From the NCBI GenBank assembly GCA_964035575.1, contig OZ037896.1:248001-312000 (forward strand): 64,000 bases of DNA, read 5' to 3'. Position numbers and translations under genes: made by a program. The notes below the pieces were generated by a model, which searched no databases, was not told the origin of the DNA, and saw only the letters and a list, made by a program, of their open reading frames with translations. Positions 54,963-64,000 of the stretch are shown here, piece after piece. Source of the stretch: Rhynchopus sp. YZ270_cl-10. Taxonomy: Eukaryota; Euglenozoa; Diplonemea; Diplonemida; Diplonemidae. Each line of letters starts with the position of its first letter. Position 1 is the first letter of the stretch.

Positions 54963-55560
54963 TTTTTGAAAATCCCAAATCTATCTCCATCTCTGCTGCC
55001 AAATCTTTCAAAAAAAAAAGACAGAATCTGAAGAATGAATATGAATCAGAGTGCATCTTCCAACAAAGAAGACGTTTTCTAAAAATAACACAGTAAAAAC
55101 CCTCTCATCTCAATGTGTAAAAAAAAAAGGTCTTCAAAAATACCTTTTCTGTTGTGGCTAAGGAATTTACAAAAAAAAAGGGTAATGGTTTTATGAGGCG
55201 TTCAACTCATCATCACCATAGTGTGACAGTCACTTAAGGCCACAAAAAAAGAGTTGTGAAAATACAAAAGCCCTCTGGTGACAAAAAGGAGGGTAAAAGA
55301 AAATAAACATTCTGAACTGTTCGGGGTGTACGGTTCTATTTTACCCCCACCCGGGAAAGGCACAGAATTGACATCAGGGATTTTTTTTTCCAGAGGGGGT
55401 ACGTGGCACACGCGCACCTCCCCTTCAAAGTTTATATTTTTTTCACCCCTGAATTTGCATCGCCCTTTTTGATGCAGTTGACACACCCCCTCGGTCCCCC
55501 CCTCCCCTCTCTAACCCCTTCCCCCCCCCCTATAGTATACCCCATTCTAATAACCCCCAT

Positions 55561-55977
55561 TGGTGTGGCTGAACGGGGGGGAGCATAAAGTGCGGAAAAG
55601 TGCGGAAAAAGTGCGAATCAGCCCCCAAAAAATTTTCCCCCACCTTGTAAAAGTTGAACACTGTGTACTGTAGGTACTGTAGGTACGGTTTTCGCACTTT
55701 TTCCGCACTTATTCGCACTTTTACCATGTTGGCTTGCTGACTGTGTCTGTGTACCTGTGTAGGTACACAGGTACACAGTACCTACAGTACACAGTATTCT
55801 GTGGGTACCTACCGTACCTGTACCTGTGTGCCTGTGTATTTGGCAAAGACAGTCAGCAAGCCTACATGCTAAAAGTGCGAACAAGTGCGGAAAAAGTGCT
55901 GAAAAAGTGCTGAAAAAGTGCGGAAAAAGTGCGAGAAAGTGCGGAAAAGTGCGAATCAGACCCCTTCAGCCACACCA
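55561..55977. mobile_element. 417-bp TIR element with 5-bp duplication and GTGCGGAAAA-type repeats
   Basis: Starts TGGTGTGGCTGAACGGGGG and ends with the complement of TGGTGTGGCTGAAGGGG, flanked by CCCAT on both sides (55556-55560, 55978-55982). Inside are GTGCGGAAAA-like units at both ends and a GTACCTGTGTAG-type tandem in the middle (55650-55850). No coding. Same termini as the element at 3671. Confidence 0.8.
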
Positions 55978-56091
55978 CCCATCTATTTTTTTTTGGGCAT
56001 TTTTGTGGTTTTACATTGCCCCTCCACCTCCACCTCCACCTCCACCTCAGATGAAACTGATAAAACACACAAAAATAAATCAACACAAAAA

Positions 56092-57477
56092 TCACACCGG
56101 CGGCGTCTTCGGCCCCCTAGGACTTCTCGCCGACGCCCCCATCGCCCGCATCTCCTTTCCTGCGGGTTTTTTCCCCTTCTTTTTCGCCGGCATTTTCGAG
56201 GCCGGCGCGGTTTTGACCTTCCGGAGTGGGGGGTGGTGTTCTTCTGCTTTGGGCTCTCTTCCTCCTCCCCCTCCCCCTCCCGGAGCCCCAAGAGGATCTA
56301 CCATGGAATCTGCCGCATAATTCGCAAGAGAAGGCGGAGGCACTGTTCCAGAAGGCGCAGGGTACCGAGGATCTGGGGACTGCGACACAGAGTGAAACAG
56401 TGTCACCTCGAATGGGTCGCTTTCCGGAGGCGGGTACACCTCCAGTGGCTGCAGCACTGTAGCAGGCCCTCCTCCACCCCCTTCCCCTTCTCCTTCACCA
56501 TTGTGCAGGGGATCTTCAAGACTGCCTTCTGCCACTTGCTTCTCCACCTCCGCCTTTTTTTTTCTATGAAAGCAAAAACACGCTATTCCTACCATCAAAC
56601 AAACTCCCCCAACCCCGACTCCAATATACGCAAACAACGCTGGGATCACTTCATCATCTCCTTCATCAGGGGCTATGCTGGCTGCGATGGTAAGAGTGAT
56701 TTCCGGAGGGGGTGTAGGAAGGACATCTACACATTGGGTGTCGTTAAGGCTTTGCAGGGTTTGGATTGGGTCGTAACAGAGGGAAGCGGAGGGTGGGCAG
56801 GATGCATTTCCTTGATAGAGAACCGAAGCGTTTGCGAGACATTCATCCACAAAACAGTCTGCAGGAGCATTTTGCCTTGGCGACCCTGAGGTAGGGGCTA
56901 CACACACACATTCCCAATCTCCCACTATTTTGGTGTTCGGATCGCGACAGGATTGCCCTGCCGCAGTGCAGGTTTGATGAAACGTTAGACACTCCCCTGC
57001 GCGGAAGCAGTCTGCCGGTGCCGCGATTTCGACCCCATTTGCGGGGGAAATGCATTGACATTCCCAGTCAGCGTCTTTTGTAAAATCGGGGTCAACACAT
57101 TCTTGGCCTGAGAGGAGACAGGTCATGGTGTTGTCCCAACGGAGGCATTCATTGCGTGGGTCTGCTGTTGGGGTGGTGGATTTGGAGCAAGAGAGATACT
57201 GCGATTCTGTGTTGTTAAAGGTCACGCAGGTCTCGGGGGTGCAGGTCAATAGAAAACAGCGTGCCCAGCTGTCCCACACCACCCCGGTGCACGTAGGCTC
57301 CGTGTCGCAGCGGTTTTTGCAGAGCTCCTCCTTCACAAAGCGTAGCGACCCTTTGCTTGTTTCAGACACACCAACTATGCCTGCGTTGTCGGTGACACTC
57401 CAGACGCAGACAGCAGAGTCGCATGGTGTAGCAAGGATGAGGGTTAATATGATGGAGATGCTTCGTCGTAGCACCAT
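56092..57477 (-). CDS. Type I membrane protein with Cys-rich ectodomain (461 aa)
   Basis: The start is set at MVLRRSISIILTLILATPCDSAVC, a clear signal peptide; the longer frame upstream is A/T-rich leader. The ectodomain (about 25-270) has some 25 cysteines: a PAN/apple-like first part, then two units of a DPxxxxxxDWECxCxxPxxG...APADC motif (around 125-225) found in surface proteins of various protists. N-glycosylation sites (NNTES, NASV, NDTQ) occur here. A membrane helix is near 290-315 (IGVGVGGVCLMVGIACFCF), followed by KKK and a disordered G/P-rich cytoplasmic tail ending in a lysine-rich stretch (KMPAKKKGKKPAGKE). Likely a surface receptor or adhesin; ligand unknown. Single exon. Confidence 0.72.
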   Translation of the reverse strand: MVLRRSISIILTLILATPCDSAVCVWSVTDNAGIVGVSETSKGSLRFVKEELCKNRCDTEPTCTGVVWDSWARCFLLTCTPETCVTFNNTESQYLSCSKSTTPTADPRNECLRWDNTMTCLLSGQECVDPDFTKDADWECQCISPANGVEIAAPADCFRAGECLTFHQTCTAAGQSCRDPNTKIVGDWECVCVAPTSGSPRQNAPADCFVDECLANASVLYQGNASCPPSASLCYDPIQTLQSLNDTQCVDVLPTPPPEITLTIAASIAPDEGDDEVIPALFAYIGVGVGGVCLMVGIACFCFHRKKKAEVEKQVAEGSLEDPLHNGEGEGEGGGGGPATVLQPLEVYPPPESDPFEVTLFHSVSQSPDPRYPAPSGTVPPPSLANYAADSMVDPLGAPGGGGGGGREPKAEEHHPPLRKVKTAPASKMPAKKKGKKPAGKEMRAMGASARSPRGPKTPPV

Positions 57478-60400
57478 TGTGGAGAAGGGAGGTAAGGGAG
57501 GTACTCTCTCTTTTAAAGAAAAAAAAATCAACAAGAAAAGAAATCCGCGCAATGAAGGGGCATGAGGAAAAAGTGTGAAAAAAAAAAAATAAAAAAAATA
57601 TATCAAAAAAGAAATGAGAGAAGCGGAGGGGGTTATGTTTTGTGTCTGGAGAGTGATTTGTGATAGCGATTTTATGAGGGGGAGGAAGGAGGAGGGAGAG
57701 GGAGTGGTGTGGGTGTGCCAACGAATGGGAGAAAGGTGGGATAAGCTTTGTTTGTATAATTGGTAAATTCACTCTTGAAAAGGGAAAAAAAAAAAATCAA
57801 AAGAAAGAACGAAAAAAGGAAAAATGGGAAGATATTTCTGAACAAAAAAAATTCATTTTTCATACAAAATAAGACGGAAAAAAATGTTTGTGAGCCGGCT
57901 GAGGGGCGGTTTTTTTGTGTGTGGGGTTTTTTTTTTGAAAATTTTGTTGTATTAGTGTAGACACCCGAGAATGAACTCCACTATATATTTTTTTTGCTTT
58001 GTATCTCACAATAGTTTAAATTAGTTTCATATAACTTTCAAAAAAAAACAGGAGAAAGGATAAGGGTGTTCTATACTGATATAATATCATCCTATCTTCT
58101 TTGTTGTCGACAAATTGCCTAGAACCTGCTTGGTGAACCTAGGGTCTGTACTCAATGTTTGCCTTAATATTTCTCTTTCTTTCTTTGTCGCAAAACGATA
58201 GGAAAGCGTTCTTCCTCTCTCTCCCGTATTTTCGGCATTGCTTTCAAAACGTTATGATGTGCGTATTTCGTTCTCTCAGGGTTTCATGGTTGTGTGTGAT
58301 CTTTAGTAGAAAGCAGATGTGAGTGGTTCAAAACATTATGTATCTGTGCTACTGTAGGCTACCATACAGTCCCGATACAAAAAAAAAGTGCCTCGTTTTC
58401 CAGTTTAGTGAAACACTAACTGGAGGGGGAGGAGGGGGGCGGTGTCTTTGCAGTGTACTGCGACACTGAACGGTGTCGTTTCATTGTGACATTTTAGGAA
58501 AGGAAAAAGGAAAAAATGAAAAAAAAGGGGTTTGGTTCAATGAGCTGTAGCATAGCGTTGTGGAGCACCTAGCTCCACAGAAGCAGGCTGGTTGAATGGG
58601 TTGGTTGTTTGTTTTTTTTGCTGATATTTTTGAGTAGCTGGCGTGATCGGAAGCGACCACACCAGGAGAGAATTTTCGTATTTGACCTCTTTTTTTTTTT
58701 GATAAATTGTTGGATCAGTGTAGTTGCCTCGGTTTGTGTTGACACAGATTGTGCAATCTCCACTTTAGTTTTCGCAATCACTACTTCGTGAGTATTTATT
58801 CCGGACAGCTTCCTGCGGATACCCAAGAATGCGCTAGGCTCTTACTATTGTTGTTACAACACCACCCTCAGTAAGGAGGACAGTAAAACCGCGTTATGTT
58901 GACCTACGGTTCTTCACGTAAAAGGAGAGCCAAAACTATGAGGGGAATGAGATATCATATTATCTGGGAAAGAAAAAAAAAAGAAAATTGCAAAAAAAGA
59001 TAACCCCCTAAGCCTCACTACTGTGCGCATAATTATGTTGGTAATTATGTCGGTGGGCGGGGGGGGAGGTTGAAGGAGGGGAGGAGAAGAATACACATTG
59101 TTCCTTTGCTAGCATACACGACCAAAATGATACAAAAAAAAGGTTGCGGGAAAGTACACTCCAAAAGGAGGCTTGCAAAAAAACCAAATAATTATTTCAT
59201 ACACTTTCTTTCCTCACCATTCATCAGCGGACGCAGGCAGGAGGAGGGAAAAAAAGGGGGGGGGGGAAAGAAAACAGCGGAAACCGTGAAAACCGTGAAA
59301 AGCAACATAATAAAGAACTAACCAAAATACGGACAGAAATGGGGGTGGGAAAAAAGTTTTATCAGGATGAACCTAAGCCTCTTTGCTTTAGTCACCAAAA
59401 AAAAAAATACAGCATAGAAACCGTTTTGGACAAAAAGGCAAACAAACAAAAAATCGTTATTGATGCAGGAACCCTACGATGTTGCCACATACGATAAAAA
59501 AAATACATTCGAAAAACCTTCGAAAAGAAAGAAACAGAAGTTGAAACGTACAAACTCCCCATCAACGATCTCCGCAGAGGGGTGCTCGAACCCCCTTTAG
59601 AGCACTTCATTGGCATGCACACTGTTTCCACCGATGTTTTTTTGCAGGTAGACCCACAAATCATTGTGCCCCAAGCAGAACAGAGGTGAGGGGGTATCTT
59701 ATCTTGTCACGTAGTAAGCATCACGGTGAAAGCAAAGAGTAGTTGAAACGTGCTGAAACGCATCTCAGTCGAGCTCATGTGCCTTTGTGTGGTTTTACGT
59801 TGTAGTTTTTTTTCACCGTTGGCTTGCAACAGTGAAAATGAAACTACAAAAAAACCACAACTCAAGTCATTTACTTCACAAAGAGAAAAGGTTTTTACGA
59901 TAGGTGACCCTAAGGAGCCTCCCCTCGTGGAGTTACCCAATATAAAAAGAGAAAAAAATAGCCCTTTGCACAATATGAACACTGTTAAAAATATAGCGTC
60001 GAGAAAAAAATCCCCAAAAAAGCATTCCAAATGAAAGATAAAACTTGGCTGAATATGAGCAAGGTGTGCGCACATTTTCGTTAGAGTTTTCGTTATAATT
60101 TTTTTTTCTCCAAAAAATTGTTGGAATAGTGTAGTTGCCACCCTGTGCAAGTTCCACTCCTTTCTATAGCATAGCTGACCACCCCACCCTTCTCGTCTCT
60201 GTATTTAGTGAAGAAATGGGTGCGCTCCTGTAAAAAGAAGGGTAGCTACTACCCAAAAAAAAAAAGAAGCATTTTTCTTGTACCGACCTCATCAATCAAG
60301 CACAAAAGAATTCCTTGTCTAGCTAACGGACACCAGAATAGGTAAAGAGGAAAGTTGTTTACAAGACGAGAAAAAAAACCCCTTTCACGCATCTGCGAAG

Positions 60401-61516
60401 TCATCTTTAGTAAAGAATAAAAGTTGGGAAAAAATGAAGATGAATGTACCTCACGTACATACACATAATAGAGAGAAAAGTTTACAAGATGAACCTAAGC
60501 CTCCCGTAGTCACCCAAAAGAGAAGTTGAAAGTGCAAACGCCTCACCGTATCATCAGCGGACGCAAAGACACTGCTTCCCCGCGCGTTATCGAACCCCAG
60601 AAAGCACGTCATTGGTATGCACACGGTTACCGCGAGGGAAGGCTGTAAGCAGAACCAATAACCATTGCCTCAACCAGAAAGGAATATTTTATCACGTAAA
60701 GAAGCCCAGAATGGAAAAGAACAGAAAATACCTAGGTTTTTTTTTGGGGTTTTTGGGGTAGAAGAATATGTACAAAAAATTATGCACAAAACACTGCAAA
60801 GTTTCTTTGTGCCAAATGTCAATGAGAAGTTATTAATGCAGGCACCTCCGACTCACCCACGTACGATGCTAGCCATACGGATGAAAGCACGTGTCAAATG
60901 AGAAGGGGGGGAAATTGAAAGGTGAACTGTGCGCGTGTAACTGATTTTGAAGATGGAAAAAAAAACTGTTTTGGGGGTCACAATTTTTTATTTCGTACAG
61001 CAACCCTCTCGGGGGGAGCTGAAAAAGGTTTGAAGATTTGGAAGATGAAAAAGACCACTTTTTAATTCATTTTTTCTTTTTTTTTTGGCACGCTTCGAAG
61101 CATCGATGTCCACGTATGGGGGCTGTGGTTCGGGGGTTGTATATTGCGCTGCAACTAAGCAAACAAGTACACCAACAAATAACGGAACAAAAACGAAAAC
61201 GATGATCCCAAAAAAAACGAAAGAGTTGAACAAAAAAATCGAAATAGGTAGAGAATACATAAAAGGAAGACTTGAAAATACAAATCCCTCTCGTGACAGT
61301 GTACTATGGTGCATATGACCGGGTGGACTAATGGTGGCAGTATTGTGATGGGGGCCCATTGGGCTCCCATCACAATACTGCCACCATTAGGGTAGACCCC
61401 CCCAACCACGCAGCCCTACAGTCAATTCGCCCAAAATTTTGTTAAATGAAACACAAGACACCACCTCCTCTCCGATGTAGGACAGCGATGATGAGAGGGT
61501 GCCACCATCACACAAA
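57478..61516. other. 4 kb intergenic, no supported gene
   Basis: A/T-tract-rich. Holds dispersed repeats: GTGTAGACACCCGAG family (57943-57992), GTTATTAATGCAGG family (60829-60890), and two loose copies of a block with GATGAACCTAAGCCTC, CAGCGGACGC and TTGGCATGCACAC-like sequence (59365-59690, 60483-60660). A 26-bp palindrome (TTAGT/CCATTAGG-type, CCCATTGGGCTCCCATCACA) lies at 61332-61388. Confidence 0.5.
60829..60890 (+). repeat. Dispersed short repeat, GTTATTAATGCAGGCACC family
   Basis: Third copy, matching the first 62 bp of 7948-8033 with about four differences; the 3' part is missing. Confidence 0.55.
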
Positions 61517-64000
61517 TCACTCACACGCACTGCCGGACACAACGCGAGACAGCTCCTTTATCTTTTCGGTGTTTTTGATCCGTACCTTTACCGACTCTAT
61601 CAGTTCCTGTATGATGTATTTTTGTGAAAACTTTGTTGCATTTATAAGCTCCACATCCCAAAAAAATATCTAAAAAAGGGGCCATACCGGCGGAAAACTC
61701 TTCAAACTCGCTAGCGATTTAAAATGCGGGGAAATCCCTAACCTGTCGAGAATCGACACCGCCCAGGCGTGCTTTGTCTTCAGCTCGATCAGCTCCTCAA
61801 CCACCTTGTCGTTGCTGACCTTGAGCATTGCGTTCTCAGCCTCCATGGATTGGTCCTCTTCTTCCCTTTCAACGGACAGGGCTCTTGCTGCAACGGAACC
61901 TCGGCGGATATCCTTTATTTCTGTCCGCAGATGACGCGACTTCAGCTTTGATTCATGGATTTCAAGATTTGCTTCGTCCAGCTCAAGACGAAGCGCTTCT
62001 AATTCCACCGAAAAAACCTCTTTTTGTGACTTCCGTTTGTCTTTCTCTTTTCGTAATGCACGGTGCGCAGTCGTCAACTCCGCTGTTGTATGTCTCAATT
62101 CCTCTTCCAATCTTTCAAACGCAAGTGCCGTTGGAGCGTTATGATTCGACCCATTTGAGACAGAGCTATGCCTCGAAGGGGTCCCCTCATTTTGTTCGTT
62201 CAAGCTGTTGATGATTTCGTACTGCTTTACCTTTACCTCCGCTTCGCAAAGTTTTTCTTTTAGTGCACCGTTTTCTGCAAGAAGGGCGTCGTTATGGCCT
62301 TCCGCATGCCGTAAAGCGTCTTTTAGTGTTCGTATAATGTCCGCTTCTTTGGGGCGTTGATCTGGTGTGCTAGGAGGAGTAGTGGAGCGGAAACCAAAGG
62401 AAAGCTTTTTAAGAGAGTCTTTCAGCCTCCCTGCAGGGCTGCATTGCGGGCTTAGTGTGCGAAGCTTTTTGTCGTTTTGTGAATCCTCTATAGGAGTTCC
62501 AAGATTTGCACTGGGACCCACTACAGCAACGTTCAACCCGCTTGGCAGTACATCCAATCGAAGTTCACTCATTTCACTGCTTTCAGCACGCTCCCTCAGT
62601 TTTGGTTGGTTTACACTACAGGTTCCTGTTGATTCATCTGTTATATGGCATGACCCGGAGCCTCCAGATGTACATGGCAATTCCAAATCCTGAGGAGAAG
62701 ATGGAGTCAAATTGAGTTCAAGGTGCTGCGAATTCGACGATGCAATGAGAAGACTGTGGTTCGAGCAGGTTGAGGAGCTGTCTTCATTGCCTCCTGATGG
62801 GGCTACGCTTCTGCGACGTGGGAGGGGGGCGATAACGTCGTTATATGGTGGGGAGCTGTGCGTTTCATGCCCCCTAGGTGATCTGCTCCGATTCGATTCA
62901 TATTGGGTTTTGGAGGTTGACGCTAAAAGGGCACCTCTCGTGGTGTTCATTCCGGAGTCGAAGAAAAGCTCGCTGGTGGAGGAGGTTTTGGTGGTTCCCC
63001 CCATCGCTCGGATGTCATCGGATCCAACCGAAAAGCATCGACTCCGATTTTTTTTAGCTTCTTCCAATCGCTCCACAGTTTTGCTCAATTTTTCTTCTTC
63101 TTCCAATCCAAGTAGTGTAGTATCCCCCATATGCCCCCCAGAAGGGCTGTCCGGAGGGGTTTCCACCTCCTCAATTCCTCCTAACATACGGTCTTCTTGG
63201 TTCATGGAATCCAGCTTTTCGATGTTTCGGACATACTCCTCCATCATTTCATCGTGCGACGAGCTTTCAGTATTCCCTCTACTCGCCCTACTCGCAGTTC
63301 TTCTCTCCAACAAACTCCCCCCACCCGTCACCGTCCTAAAATCTGATAATGACGGCTGCACCAAATTGATCCCCGGAATGCTTTGCTCTGCCTCACCCAC
63401 TTCGATTTCCCCCCCTTCTTGGTCTTCCAGGGGAACCGTCTCCATTAAAGCTGAAGATGTTCCATCGGTAGCTGCAGACATTCCACTTAACCGCCGTTCT
63501 CCATGAGAAGCAGTAAGGGAAATGCCTCGAGAGCAAGGGAGATCCGCTTTTTTAGGTGATCCAGACCATTCAGAGCTTGGGGTGGAGCCTCCAGGGGGTG
63601 TAGAGGAGTGCGATGAAGCGGAACTCCGGAACCTTCTCCGTTTCTTCGCCTTCGCTGTCAACTCCAACAGCTCCCCTTGGCTGCCATAAGACAGCACCGC
63701 CTCTAACGGTGACAGCACCCTTTCGCTGGTCGTATCCCAGAGCGCATAACACAGTATGCATAGCGCAGCGGTAATACCCGGTGTAGAGCAAGCAGACGGC
63801 AGAATCAAAGAAAACATCCCAACCGGAACACATCCAGTCCACAACGCCGGTTTGATGTCATGCTTTTTGCAAAGATCGGTCAAAATGGTTTCGCGGTTTT
63901 CCACCCGCGTTGTGTAAGATGAGTTGCGCCGTTCTAGAGACGCTAATTTTGAGAGTGCATCGCTTAGTGCCGAATCTTGGAGAGATGGGGAATGACGTTG
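61517..64000 (-). CDS. Coiled-coil, serine-rich protein (5' end outside window; two exons seen)
   Basis: Exon 1 (61688-64000) is open to the right edge, so the true start lies outside. A short last exon (61517-61606) encodes ELIESVKVRIKNTEKIKELSRVV and a stop. The 81-bp intron has donor GTATGG and acceptor ATACAG and falls between codons. After a moderately hydrophobic segment (GMFSLILPSACSTPGITAALCILCYALW), about 450 residues are serine/threonine/proline-rich and disordered. Then come three coiled stretches (ALLAENGALKEKLCEAEVKVKQ, FERLEEELRHTTAEL, FSVELEALRLELDEANLEI) and a final helix, IELKTKHAWAVSILDRLG. No catalytic domain. Likely a scaffold. Confidence 0.7.

Noticed and set aside
61670-61687. 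An 18-nt intron (GTATGG...TTTTAG) in the right-edge gene
   Set aside because: An 81-bp intron from the same donor to ATACAG also restores the frame and matches the other introns in size and acceptor.

Overview
This is a eukaryotic nuclear window from a protist. The organism is probably a euglenozoan, possibly a diplonemid, but that is an inference. Three things point that way. Every host gene I can support is read from the minus strand, as in long one-directional transcription units. Several products belong to families abundant in kinetoplastids and their relatives: a calpain-like pseudoprotease, a receptor-type cyclase-like protein, and a short NPxxL...YGPEP motif. There is also a retroelement with split direct repeats, the layout of VIPER/Ngaro elements. 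No spliced-leader RNA, rRNA or tRNA was recognised. Predicted introns are short, mostly 73-282 bp, and nearly all donors start GTATG with acceptors ending CAG.

Layout. 1-11.4 kb holds four tandem copies (A-D) of one gene encoding an N-terminal ubiquitin-like fold followed by WD40-like repeats. Each copy carries a related upstream block, and insertions can be dated against the empty sites in sister copies. 12.5-12.8 kb holds a small gene whose SGKHG motif recurs at 28.0-28.3 kb. 13.4-24.3 kb is a nest of mobile DNA: two hAT elements with perfect 8-bp target duplications (one with an uninterrupted 948-codon transposase), a split-direct-repeat retroelement, and a foldback element with arms of about 0.5 kb.

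24.6-33.1 kb holds a two-exon cyclase-like receptor, two small genes (one a cupin), a two-exon low-complexity protein and a secreted RGG/KEKE/proline-rich protein. 33.36-37.89 kb is a 4.5 kb terminal-inverted-repeat element with a 6-bp target duplication, dense ATATGGGC motifs at its ends and an 11-copy repeat of about 133 bp inside. 38.2-40.5 kb is a three-exon coiled-coil gene. 42.8-45.3 kb is a three-exon dynamin-like P-loop gene. 47.3-51.3 kb is the calpain-like gene, 56.1-57.5 kb a single-pass membrane protein, and 61.5-64.0 kb a coiled-coil gene running off the right edge.

The most novel material is the mobile DNA. Three elements of very different length (77, 417 and 792 bp) share the terminus TGGTG(T)GGC, make 5-bp duplications, and each encloses a different short tandem repeat. 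Two larger terminal-repeat elements share a degenerate central core. Gene density is low; intergenic DNA is rich in A/T tracts, foldbacks and dispersed short repeats.
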